64,000 bases of DNA, from the NCBI GenBank assembly GCA_016946835.1, contig JACVTC010000002.1:2744001-2808000 (forward strand). Reading direction: 5' to 3'. Of this stretch, positions 40,235 through 53,307 are shown in pieces (positions within the stretch are counted from its first letter, which is position 1; each line of letters begins with the position of its first letter). This DNA comes from Neocallimastix lanati (nom. inval.) (lineage: Eukaryota; Neocallimastigomycota; Neocallimastigomycetes; Neocallimastigales; Neocallimastigaceae). A program made the position numbers and the translations under genes. A model generated the notes under the pieces. That model saw only the letters and a program-made list of their open reading frames with translations, did not search any database and had not been told where the DNA came from.

Positions 40235-41886
40235 CATTCTAAAGTTATTATTATTATTATTATATATTTTATATATAATATTATGTTATAGTATGCTATA
40301 TTCATCCAAAACCGCCTCACGTAGAGAAGCTGATAGACTAAGAAAGGCAAAAAGTCGTTCAAATCCAGCAAATGGTATTTTTTTTAAAAATAAAATTTTT
40401 AAAGATAATTAAATATATTTAATAATAAATTCTTAAAATCTTATTGCATAAGTTATAATAAAAAGGAATTTTATCATGAATATATAACTAAATAAAAAAA
40501 AAATATATATATATATATATATTATAAATTACTAATATTATTTTTATATATTAATAGCTGTATTTGAAGCTTCAAGAGAAAGAGTAAAACGTCATGTTAA
40601 AAATAAATATAAATTTATAGATATTAATACAGTTCCAATATTAGATGATTTACCTAGGCGTCAACCTTGTCATGATTTGGATATATATTATCATATTTCT
40701 CCATATGAAGATCCTCAAACAATTGATTTAAATGAAAAATATTATAATTCAGGGATTAAATGGCCTAAATATGTTCAAGATATTATGAAATTTATTAGTA
40801 ATCAAAATCAAAATATTATTTTAAAAGCAGTAAAAGAGTCTTCATGTAAGAAATATAAAACATGGGTTTCTGAATTAAAAGAAAAAAAAGAAGAGTTAAA
40901 ATTATTATTTGAAGCAAAAATATATTATCATCAACGACGTGAGAGTGATTATAAAGAATCCTGGGCAAAATATTGTGAAACAGGGAAGGCAACTAAAGAA
41001 GATATTGATTCTTATCATTTAAGATTACAAGGTTTAGAACATAATTTAATGGAAAATAGAAGAATAGCGAAAGAATTTTGGGAAAAAAATGAAAAATATT
41101 TTGATGTTGAAACCGTTTCAGTGATTCTAAGTAATACCCCAACTAATGAAAAAATTACAATAACAATAGATAAAAATAGCTTATCGAAAAAAGATCATGA
41201 AAAATCCAAAACTAGAAAACCCCGAAATTCTTCTTCAACAAGTAAACTTATAAATATTCAACCTAAGTCATCTAATAAACCTCCAATAACACTTAAACCT
41301 ACCTCTTCTATATTGAATTCTGTTTTACCTCAGTTAGCAGAGAATATATCCAATAAACATTACAATAGTATAACAGAAAATATTAATGATAAAAATCTGA
41401 ATGATATGAATAATCAAAATCCAAATGGTATTAATAATCAAACTATTAATGGTGTTAATGATCACAATATATTTGAGGATTCATATTCTTCTAATCCTAA
41501 TTCAAGCGAGGAAAAAATTGATATAAATAATAACCAGGAAATGAATGAAAATATTAATAAAAATTCACATAAAATAAACCTTCAAATAGCTCCAAATAAG
41601 AATAAATTAGAAACGAATAACAATAATAATAATAATATTATAATTAATCCTGATATGAATATAATTAATTCGGATAATATTATGAGTATAAATAATAATA
41701 ACTACAACTTTAATAGAAAAATGTTATATAATATTAATAATAATTATACTATTTCATTCAATAATTTTAACAACAGCATCAACAACATTAGTAATAACAA
41801 CAACAATAATAATTGTATTAATAATAATAATAATGATAATAATAATGATAATAATAATAATAATAATAATCATAATAATAATAATC

Positions 41887-41922
<36 letters not shown>

Positions 41923-42272
41923 GCTTTGATGATGATTTTTATTATAAATATAAAGATGATGATAAAGATACTAAATTTAGTGTATATTATAAATCCAAAG
42001 ATACATATAATAATAATACTACATTAAATAATAATAATAAAGCAAAAACAAACCGTAGAAAAAGAGTAATATCTAAACGCAACAATATTAAAATTAAAAA
42101 GGTAAAGAATAATTTAAATATTAAATTGAACTATAACAATAACAATAGCAGTAACATCAATAACAATAGCTTTTATTATAATTATAAAGACGAAGAAGAT
42201 GATACCAATAAGCCTGTTTGTAATATTAATAATAATAATATCAATTATTACAAGTATAAAGATGATGATACC

Positions 42273-42329
<57 letters not shown>

Positions 42330-43216
42330 TTGAAAAATACTCAAAGCAGCATCAACAACAGCCATAACAATTATTATAATTATAGTAATAATTATAATAA
42401 TGATACCAATATTAATACTAATAATAATGTGCATAGTATTAATAATAATAATTTAAATTATAACGATTATAACAATGTTACCAATACTAATACTATGTAT
42501 AACAAGTATAACAATAATAATAGTACTATATATTCCCAATCAATATTTAACAAAAATTTCGACATCAGTAAGAACTTATACAACTCAAGTACTAATTCTA
42601 ATTTTAATTTTAATTCCTATAGTTATAGTAACAATAAAAGTAATAGTAATAGTAATACTAACAGTGATACTATAACTAATGCTTACACTAACACTAACAT
42701 TAATACTACTACTAATACTAATGCAAATACTAACACTAGTACTCATACTAATACTAATGCTAACACTAATACTAATACTGATGCTAACACTAATACCGAT
42801 ACTAATCATTCATTGTCTCTCCCACCTTTAAAACATTTCAATTCGGATCTCTCGAATTCATCACATAAAACTTATTCTGATATATCATCCTACACCTTAA
42901 CGCCCCCAAGAATAAATGATGGTAATAATCAAGATAACAATCAAGATACCTATTCCCTATATTTCCATCATCAAAATTCTTTATCTCAATATTCCTTACA
43001 ATCCAATACTTCTCAAAGTACTACCCTTTCCAATTATAATTCTTCACCTTTCAATATACCAAAAGATAATCTTGACTTATCTGATTCTTATTTCGATAAT
43101 TTTTCTTCATATGAATCTAATTCCATAATTAATACTACTACTGCTACTACTACCAATTATAATACTACTACTACTACTACTGCTACTACTACTACCAATT
43201 ATAATACTAATACTAC

Positions 43217-43252
<36 letters not shown>

Positions 43253-43968
43253 TGATGAAAATGGCAGTAGAAACAATGTTAGTAAAAACATCATTAATAA
43301 TACTCATAATAATAATAATAAATATAATATAAATAATGATAATATTAAAAATAGTGATATTAAAAATAGTAATAATAGTGATAGTCTCATAAATCGTCGA
43401 AATAATAATAATTGTAATTATGATTTCAATAATGAAAATTTAACATCTTTTTCGTCCACTAAAGTTAATAATTTAATTAATCAAGATTCAAATAATAAAA
43501 ATGATAAAACAAGTCATGGTTGCCTTACCAAAATGATTAATAATAACAATAAAGATGAATGCCTACGCTCTACCAATAATAAATATTTCATAGATGGCTT
43601 AGTAAATGATTCTAATGGCGAATATCACTATAAAAAAGATCTTAAAAAAAGCTATAATGATCGTAATAATGATGAAAATAATGAAGGTAAAGGGAAAAGA
43701 AAATTTTCTTTCATCACTTCTTCCACCTCCTCCACAATAACAATAACTACTCCTAAATGTCCTCAGGAAGATAGAAGATCAGAAAGGGATTATCCTCATT
43801 TCTTTAATGATATTGAATCAATAGATAATTATCAACCACCGAATAAACGAATAAATCCAAATTATATTATCAATCATAATAATGAATTAACGTATCTGCA
43901 ACATCAACCTCTTGAAAAACTTTTACCCTCTCCATCGTCTTCTCGTTCCTCTCAAGACTATCTTTTCA

Positions 43969-44003
<35 letters not shown>

Positions 44004-44069
44004 GATAATGAAAGAGAAGAAAGTTCAGAGAATCTCTTGACATTAAATCATCATTTATCATCATCATAA
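39778..44069 (+). CDS. Asn-rich protein of unknown function, 4 exons
   Basis: Exons 39778-39925, 40021-40090, 40292-40374 and 40558-44069 join in frame (phases 1, 2, 1) into 1270 residues. The start is the MTSPNEP Met after an A-rich leader. The only part with normal complexity is about residues 75-275: a basic stretch (SRREADRLRKAKSRSN), then VFEASRERVKRHVKNKYKF, and a helical region with WPKYVQDIMKFI and KYKTWVSELKEKK likely to form coiled coils. The rest is low complexity: runs of up to about 20 Asn, Asn/Thr alternation around 42.65-42.8 kb, poly-Thr near 43.1-43.2 kb, and scattered YKYKDDD motifs (three similar copies at about 41.9, 42.2 and 42.25 kb). A basic patch (NRRKRVISKRNN) could be a nuclear localisation signal. 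I recognise no family. The Asn-rich part is prion-like in composition. A transcription-regulator-like role is only a guess. Confidence 0.85.
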
Positions 44070-44597
44070 AAAAAAAAAAAAAAAAAAATAAGAATAAGAG
44101 TAAGAATAAGATAAAAAAAAAAAAAAATAAAAAAATAAAAAAAATACCAATAATAAATTTGATCCCACACAATCCCTCCTTTCTTTTTTTTAAAAAAAAA
44201 AAAAAATTCTTTTGAAAAAAAGAAAAAAAAAAAAAAAAAGAATGACTTCACCATTAAAATCCATTTCATGTTACAATTTAATAAATAAATAAATAAATAA
44301 TAAAATATAATAATATAATAATATAATAAAAAAAAAATTATAATGATAACTAAAGTAATTATTATTATTACTATTATTATTACTATCATTAACTAATTTA
44401 TTTATTGATTAAAAAAAAAAATGATAAATAAAAAATAAATAATAATAAAAAAAAAAAAAAAAAAAAAAAATAGTGATAATAACAATAATGAAAAATATAT
44501 AATAATAATTGCAGTAATTAAAATGAAAGATAATAGAGTTGTTATATAATTGATTAAAAATAATATATAAACTATTTTTTTTTTTTAATATGTAATT

Positions 44598-44601
44598 ATA
44601 T

Positions 44602-44648
<47 letters not shown>

Positions 44649-44672
44649 GTTATTTATTTATTTATTTATTTA
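44598..44672. repeat. (TTTA)n microsatellite
   Basis: About 18 copies of TTTA with a single interruption (TTTAGTTA). Confidence 0.9.
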
Positions 44673-44888
44673 CTATTATAATCTCTATTAGATTTACTTT
44701 ATATAATCCTCTATTTAAGTTAAATGACATGTATATATATATATATTTTTCTCTCTAATTTTTATTTATTATTTTTATTTTCTCCAATATTATTTTTATA
44801 AATTGTATTTTCTTGTTATATATAAATTTATATTTATATTTATTTTTTAATTTTTTATTTATATATATATATATATATAAAAATAATA

Positions 44889-44922
<34 letters not shown>

Positions 44923-44943
44923 ACTGCTATTAATAAAATTGTA

Positions 44944-44983
<40 letters not shown>

Positions 44984-45034
44984 TTGTAAGTACTATCGAT
45001 AGAATATCATATGTAATAAAAAAAAAAAAAATAA

Positions 45035-45115
45035 AAATGAAAATAAAAATAAAAATAAAAATAAAAATAAAAATAAAAATAAAAATAAAAATAAAAATAA
45101 AAATAAAATAAAAAT
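45035..45115. repeat. (AAAAAT)n microsatellite
   Basis: About 13 copies of a 6-bp AAAAAT unit. Read on the minus strand it gives a spurious Phe/Ile dipeptide frame. Confidence 0.9.
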
Positions 45116-45385
45116 AAATAAATGAAATAAAATTAAACAAGTATAATAAAAAATAAAAAAAAAAAAAAAAAATTTAAAAAAAAATTAAAAAAAAAAAAAA
45201 AATAAAATAAATTATAAGCCTATAATTAATTTTTAAATATATAATAAATATAAAGACTTTAAAAAATAATTTATCTATTTAAATAATTAATAAAAATACA
45301 TATTATATATTATAATAAGTACACTCTATTTTACTTTTTTTATCATTAGTGTTATTAATACGATTCATTATTATTAAAATAATCT

Positions 45386-45399
45386 TTTATTATTATTAA

Positions 45400-45458
<59 letters not shown>
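45386..45458. repeat. (ATT)n microsatellite
   Basis: About 24 copies of ATT, with one interruption near 45400. Confidence 0.9.
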
Positions 45459-45459
<1 letters not shown>

Positions 45460-45673
45460 ATATCCTATACTACACTACGAATATACTATTTTTAAAAAGG
45501 AAAAACAATATAATAATAAAACAATTAAAATATACATATACATTTCATTATTATTTAATCAAAAAAAAAAAAAAAAAAAAAAAAATCTATAAACTCAGTA
45601 CAATTATCAATGAACTTTTCTTCAATTGAAAAAGAAATATGTTTATTAATATAATATTTCATTAGTTTGTTCT

Positions 45674-45706
<33 letters not shown>

Positions 45707-45759
45707 AAATAATAAATAAATAAAAATAAAATAAAATAAATAAAAATAATATAAAATAA

Positions 45760-46562
45760 AATAAATAGTAGAAATATTAATATAAGTACAGACTTAATAA
45801 AATAAAATAAAATATGATAAATAGAAGAACGTTAAATATAAAGTACAGATGGAATAAAATAAAATAAAATAAATAGTAGAATATTAAATATAAAGTACAG
45901 ATTGAATAAAATAAAATAAAATAAATAGTAGAATATTAAATTTAAAGTACAGATTGAATAAGATAAAATAAAATAAATAGTAGAATATTAAATATAAAAT
46001 ACAGATTGAATAAAATAAAATAAAATAAATAGTAGAATATTAAATTTAAAGTACAGATTGAATAAGATAAAATAAAATAAAATAAATAGTAGAATGTTAA
46101 ATATAAAATACAGATTGAATAAAATAAAATAAAATAAATAGTAGAATGTTAAATATAAAGTACAGATGGAATAAAATAAAATAAAATAAATAGTAGAATG
46201 TTAAATATAAAGTACAGATGGAATAAAATAAAATAAAATAAAATAAATAGTAGAATGTTAAATATAAAGTACAGATGGAATAAAATAAAATAAAATAAAA
46301 TAGTAGAATGTTAAATATAAAGTACAGATGGAATAAAATAAAATAAAATAAAATAGTAGAATGTTAAATATAAAGTACAGATGGAATAAAATAAAATAAA
46401 ATAAAATAGTAGAATGTTAAATATAAAGTACAGATGGAATAAAATAAAATAAAATAAAATAAAATAAAATAAAATAAAATAAAATAAAATAAAATAAAAT
46501 AAAATAAAATAAAATAAAATAAAATAAAATAAAATAAAATATAATAAAATAAAATAAATTAA
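45760..46562. repeat. About 53-bp minisatellite, 13 copies, ending in (AAAAT)n
   Basis: Thirteen copies of a unit of about 52-57 bp: TAGTAGAATGTTAAATATAA, then AGTACAGATGGAATAAAATA plus extra AAAAT pentamers. Core sites run from 45785 to 46427. Copies vary (ATTG versus ATGG after ACAG; ATATTAAA versus ATGTTAAA), with the last six nearly identical. The array ends in about 110 bp of (AAAAT)n. It is the same family and orientation as 19.65-20.12 kb. Confidence 0.92.
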
Positions 46563-47531
46563 ATTAAATTAAAATTATCTTTATTAATAAACGAATTTGA
46601 TAATTCCTATATTCTCTTTGATTTTTTGATATACAATATATAAAACATTGATATGACTCATATTCAGAGTAACTTAAGATGATATATATAATAATTAATA
46701 ATATGAATAAATTTTGTTAAGATAATTACATGATTTCTTAATATATAGATATTTAAATATTGTTACTAAATTTTTTTATTTTTTGAAAAGAATGTATCGA
46801 TTACGTTAAAATAAAAAAAAATTCAATTTTAAAATCAAAATTTAGGTGAAGTAGAATTATTAAATATAATTTTTAAAAATTTAAAAAAAAAAAAAAAATA
46901 AAAAATAAATAAATAAATAATTTAATAAATTCATAAAGTATATTATTTTTAGAAAAAAATATATTTATATACTTATACAAATATATATATTTTGACTTTA
47001 AAACTTTAAAAATAAATAACATATACCTCTTAAAATAATATTTTTATAAAAATAGACTCCCCTCATGAAATTATATAATCATTTTCAATTATTCTACATT
47101 TAACTAAAGGGTCGAATATTTTATAGCTAATAATATTAACAATTTATGGTATCATTATTTACAATAGTATTATTAATAACAATACATAAATAATAAATTA
47201 ATAAAGAAGTATTAAATATTATATTTTAATTAATAATAATTATCGATAATAATCAAATAATCATCGATAATAATCATCAATAGTAATAATAAATAATAAA
47301 TAACGAATATTATATATTAAAAAAATATACGGAAATTATATACATATATTTTTTTAAATTTTTTCTTAATTAAGAATATTTTTTTTTTTTTTATAATTTA
47401 ATATATATAACTTTTACAAAAATAGAAATAATTAATTGAGTTATGTGTAACCTACAAACCAAGTAGTATAATAAAAGAAAAAACTTTAATCTTTTATAGA
47501 TCAGTATAGTAAAAAATAAAAAAAAAAAAAA

Positions 47532-47562
<31 letters not shown>

Positions 47563-47860
47563 AAATAATAATAAAAAATTTCTGTAATGAAAAATCAATA
47601 GCACATTGAATTAATAATTTTTAATTATATATAATTATATATATATCAATACATCATATGTCAATATAATTATGATGAAGAAAAAAATTCTTTTTTTACA
47701 AATTTTTTAATCATAAGAAATATGAGAAATTTTCTCAATTATTCATTACTAATATAAAAAAAAAAAAAAAAAAATTATTAATCACTTGATATTTTAAAAT
47801 ATTTTATATTTTAATTGTTTAAAATAATCTAATAGAAATAAGGATATTAAAAATATTATT

Positions 47861-47960
47861 AACAATATATTATATTGAAATAAAATAAAAATAAATTAGA
47901 TATTTTTTTTAACAATATATTATATTGAAATAAAATAAAAATAAATTAGATATTTTTTTT
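47861..47960. repeat. Perfect 50-bp tandem duplication
   Basis: 47861-47910 and 47911-47960 appear identical, each starting AACAATATATTATATTGAAA and ending in a T-run. Identity implies a very recent duplication. Confidence 0.93.
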
Positions 47961-48326
47961 TATTCCATTTTTTTTAATTCTATTAATTATTAATAAAAAT
48001 GATCAAAAATGATCAAAAATTTTTAATCATTAATGACAATAACATTATACATTATAAATTAATTGAACTAAAGAGTTCAAGAAATTTCTTAATTATTATA
48101 TATTTTAATATATTTTACTTCTTAATCTACTATGTTATAGTTTTAAATATTTTTAAATAGATATTCACTAAATTATTTATAAATCTTTTTTTTTTTTCTT
48201 TTCTATGATAAATTGTGATATTTTTTTAAAGTATATATACTAAATATAGTAATTTAAAGTATTATTATTATTATTTTATTTAATATTAAGTTTAGATCAA
48301 GCTATTTATTTTTTTTTTCAATTTTA

Positions 48327-48358
<32 letters not shown>

Positions 48359-48422
48359 CGATTTAATTTTTCTGTTCTGTTTTGTTTTATTTCGATATTA
48401 AATTTGATAATTTTTAATTTTT

Positions 48423-48451
48423 ATCTTTGATTTATTTTTAATTTAATTTAA

Positions 48452-48518
<67 letters not shown>

Positions 48519-48534
48519 ATATCTTTGATTTATA
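48423..48534. repeat. (AAAT)n tract flanked by a 12-bp direct repeat
   Basis: A pure AAAT array (about 48449-48520, about 18 copies) lies between two copies of ATCTTTGATTTA, at 48423 and 48521. Confidence 0.85.
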
Positions 48535-48878
48535 ATATATAGATTTGATGAAATAAAATATGATATTATTATTTTCTCAAAACGATTTTAATTACATTTT
48601 ACTATTTATTTTGAATTATTATAGCCTAAAAATATAATTACTAATATCTATTTTAAGCAATTTTCATTTTATTTTTGTTTTATTTTTTTAATTGATAATA
48701 AGCGATCTAATTATTTATATTTTATCAATTATATATAATGTTTATTTGAATTAAAATATATATTTATTAAATAATTAATAATACTATGTTATCTAAAATT
48801 TTAACCTAATTATTTTATTTTGGAAATTAATACTCATTTCATAATAATAATAAAAATAATAAAATAAAATAAAATAAA

Positions 48879-48913
<35 letters not shown>

Positions 48914-49849
48914 AAAAAAAAATAAATAATACTAAATATTAAGGATATATTATTCATTTCTTTTATATTAATTGGAAAACTTATATATATATAATATTTA
49001 TTTTTAATATCATATGATAAATAATTCAATACACTATTTTAAAATAATTAAAATTTTTTGAATAACTATTGAAAATCATATTAAATTGCTTCATCATATT
49101 AGCCTTTTTCTGCTTTATATGAGATGTGAAAAGTATATAAAATTATAAAATTTAATTATTATAGATAATATTAAAAATGAAAAAAATGTATTTAATAAAT
49201 ACTTTACTAACATATATCCACATGATTTTATGATAATAAAAAAGAGCCGCATATTTCATCAAATAAAAAATGACCGTTTTTTTTTTTATTTTATTTTTGT
49301 ATTTTTATAACTTTACTTTATTTCTATTTATTTATTTATTGTGTGTGTTAATAATAAAATAATAAAATTTGTTTAATTTTTTAAAAAAATAATTACACAT
49401 ATTAAATATTATATATTTTTATTTTTTATATTAGCAATTAATAAATTCAATATTTTTTTATTGGTTTCACTTAAATAATAATAATAATAATAATAATTAA
49501 TTTATTTAATTATTTGAATTCTTATTGTTATTATTTTTTTTTCTATAGTCATTGTATTGGTTGAATTCAGCAATTCTAATAATAATTGATCTTTAATTTT
49601 CTATTCTAATTCAATAAAAAAAAAAAAAATTATTAATAAAAAAAAAAAAAAATAATTTAATTGGAGAAAGGATAGAATAATTTAAATTTTATTTTATTTT
49701 TTTAAAAAAAAAAATTTTTTTTCTAAAATAAAAAAATAAAAAAAAAAGCTTTCTTTTATTATTATTATTATATTTACTTATTTCATCTAAAATTTTTTTT
49801 TCAAAGCTTTTTCTTAGTTTACTTTAACTTATGTTTTATTTATAAAACT

Positions 49850-49883
<34 letters not shown>

Positions 49884-50478
49884 TTTACTTATGATTTATT
49901 AACCATATAATTATATAATTATGCATATATGTATAAATTATATGGATTTTATTTTTAAGTACATAATTTTTTTTTTCATTAATAGTTGATAATATTGTTT
50001 TATATATAACAATTTTAATATCATTAATTGTATTCTTTGTAATATGAGATGTAACAAATAACTGTTAATACTAATATAAAGGGTTAATTATAGGTCATCT
50101 TTAATTATTTAATAAAAAATTAATTTCATGTAACATATTTAATTAATTGAAAAAATGAAATTAATGGTTTTAAAATTAAAATAAAAAAAAAATAAATTAA
50201 TATTTTTAAAATTAAAATAAAAAAAAATAAATTAATATTTAAAGATATAATTATTTTATTTTTTCCTTCATAAAATAATAGAAGCTTTATAGAATTTTTT
50301 TTTATTATAACAATGTTGAGATAACTTTTTTAAATTTAATTATATGTTCTTATATTCAAAAAATTATGAAAAATTTTCTTTTATTAAAAATAATCTATTA
50401 TTATTTATTATTAATTGTTGGCATTACTTTATAATATTAATTTTTTTATTATTTATTAGTAATATTATTTTTAATTTG

Positions 50479-50513
<35 letters not shown>

Positions 50514-50810
50514 TAATTTGATAATTAATAATAATAAAAAATTAAATAATAATAATGAAATTAAATAGTAATAATTTTAATAATAAATATTAATTCTATT
50601 GTATAAATTATTATTTTAATAATCTATATATTCTATATATAATTTAATTTGATCAACGTTACACTTTCAAAAAAAAAAAAAAATTATTATTAATTATTAA
50701 AAAAAATATAATTAATTAAAATTATTTTAATTTTTATTTTTTATTTTTTAATTTTTATTTTAATTTTTATTTTTTATTTTTTAATTTTTATTTTTATTTT
50801 AATTTTTTTT

Positions 50811-50883
50811 ACTTTACACAAATTTTAAATTATAAATTAAAAAAAAACAACTTTACACAAATTTTAAATTATAAATTAAAAAT
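50811..50883. repeat. 39-bp period tandem duplication
   Basis: ACTTTACACAAATTTTAAAT followed by TATAAATTAAAA occurs twice, beginning at 50811 and 50850. Confidence 0.88.
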
Positions 50884-50955
50884 CTTTTAAACAACATTTT
50901 AAAAAAAAAAATTTATATTCTTTTATGATTAAATAAAATAATCATAAAAAAAAAG

Positions 50956-51046
50956 AATATTAAACAATGATAATGTCTAGATATTAGAATCTAAATCAAA
51001 AAATATTAAATAATGATAATGTCTAGATATTAGAATCTAAATCAAA
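50956..51046. repeat. 46-bp period tandem duplication
   Basis: Two copies (50956-50999, 51002-51046) of a block containing AATGATAATGTCTAGATATT and AGAATCTAAATCAAA, differing at one or two positions (TTAAAC versus TTAAAT). Confidence 0.9.
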
Positions 51047-51389
51047 GTGTCAATTAATTATATAAAATGTTTAGGTTAATATGAAATTTAAAAAATGTTC
51101 ATATAATATCATAATTAAAATAATATTATTAATTATCAATGTTTTTAATGATAAAAAATATTTATAATATATCGAACTATAAATTTTATTTATGATAAAG
51201 TGAGATTCAAGTATTATGATTGATTTTTTGATTTTGATATTTTTTTCTTTTTCAAAATATTTAATTATAATTTTATATTTAAAAATAATTCAGCATATTT
51301 TTTATGTCAATTAATCAAATATTGTATTAATATAATACAAATTTTATATATATATATATATATATTTTAATATTAACATATTTTTTAAT

Positions 51390-51831
51390 TTTATTTATTA
51401 TTTATTATTTATTATTTATTATCTATTATTTATTATTTATTATTTATTATCTATTATCTATTATTTATTATTTATTATTTATTATTTATTATTTATTATT
51501 TATTATTTATTATTTATTATTTATTTATTATTTATTATTTATTATTTATTATTTATTATTTATTATTTATTATTTATTATTTATTATTTATTATTTATTA
51601 TTTATTATTTATTATTTATTATTTATTATTTATTATTTATTATTTATTATTTATTATTTATATTTATTATTTATTATTTATTATTTATTATTTATATTTA
51701 TTATTTATTATTTATTATTTATTATTTATTATTTATTATTTATATTTATTATTTATTATTTATTATTTATTATTTATTATTTATTATTTATTATTTATTA
51801 TTTATTATTTATTATTTATTATTAATTGTTT
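51390..51831. repeat. (TATTATT)n heptamer array
   Basis: About 440 bp, roughly 60 copies of a 7-bp TATTATT unit with rare variants (TCTATTA, TATATTTATT). It is the reverse complement of the unit at 4.65-4.85 kb and the longest simple repeat in the window. Confidence 0.92.
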
Positions 51832-53307
51832 ATTGTTTATTGTTTATTATGCAATTTATTAGTTATTATTTATTATTTATATTAATTATTAAATGATATT
51901 AAATTTTAATATAATTAATATAATTAAAATTAATATTTGAATTATTTTAATTATATATTCAATATATATTATAAATAATGATTATAATAAATTTATAAAA
52001 AAAATAAATATATTATATATTATATAATATAGTAAATTATAAAACTTATCTAGAATTATATATAAATTTTTATATATAATTTATACGGCAGTCCAAAAAA
52101 AAAGATAATTTTTACCGTTAACTTTATTTCATATTTATTTTATATAAATTATTACTAATATATAAAAATATATAAAAAATAATTTTCAACAAAATAAAAA
52201 ACTAAATAAATAAAAATTAATATATTATAATAAATTACAATATATTTAACTAAATTATTTAATTTCAATATAAAAATAATATAACTCATTCAATTGATTA
52301 TTTAATTTTTTTTAATTTTAATAAATTAAAGAAATTAAATCAATAATCAATAATATATAATAAATAATATAATAATAAATATTTAATATATATGTACTAT
52401 ATTTATGTTTATTATATATCAACTAAAATAAAATTTAAATATAAATATTTATTATTTATTTTTTAATTGAATTCTAGTTAAATTTTTTAAAAAAAATATA
52501 TATTTCAGATTATTGATATATGTTATAAAATATATTATTAATATATACAGTTATATATTTTTATATTTTAAGCGTTTTGAATGGATTGATTTTTAACTTA
52601 TTTAATTTTTTTTTTTATTTTCAAATAATATAATAAAATATTAAATTAAACATAATAAATAAAATATATTAAATAAAATAAAATAAAATAAAATAAAACA
52701 AATATAATTAATAATAATAAAAAAAAAACTATAATAATTAAGATAAAATAGAATAATGAAAATATATTAAAAAAAAAACAAAAAAAAAAACAAGGAATAA
52801 ATAAAAACGATGTAATTTATGATATTATAAAATGTTAATAATAATTTATTATATATATTAGATATTAATTATTTTTTAATTTATTAATTAATTAAATTTG
52901 TTTTATTATAGAAAAGGTTCTTTTTTTTTTTTTTTTTTTTTATTAATTTTATATAATTTCATTTTAATATAAATACCATTCAAATTTTCTTTAAATTTTT
53001 TTTTTTTTAAAAATCAAATAAATTGTCTAGTAAATTTAACAAATCGAATAGCAAAAAAGAAAAGAAATAATTCATATTAAATTTCGTTTTATTTTTTTAT
53101 AAATTGTACTTTTATTTATTGAATTTGTACCATATAAATTATTATCAATAAGTTAAAGTACAAGTAATTATTAATAAATATTTTTAAAAACAGCAAAGGA
53201 AATAAAAAAAAATTGAATTTATAATATTATACATAGTTTTATATTTAACCAATTTTATTATATATTTACCACATTTTAATATAATTTAATTCATTTCAAT
53301 AATCAAA

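Larger units (their letters stand above)
44070..53307. other. 9-kb repeat-rich gene desert
   Basis: I find no gene on either strand. The region holds microsatellites of unit 2-7 bp, a large minisatellite, several 39-50-bp tandem duplications and many homopolymers; the main ones are listed separately. Frames at 44051-44389, 44859-45140, 48793-49029 and 50344-50568 are by-products of A/T tracts. The last few hundred bases are the upstream region of the acidic secreted-protein gene. Confidence 0.75.

Noticed and set aside
41833-43307. Poly-Ile and poly-Ser/Ile frames on both strands
   Set aside because: Out-of-frame readings of AAT/ACT repeats inside the Asn-rich gene.
45760-46562. CRISPR-like array
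   Set aside because: Units are directly tandem without unique spacers, and the genome is eukaryotic; it is a minisatellite.
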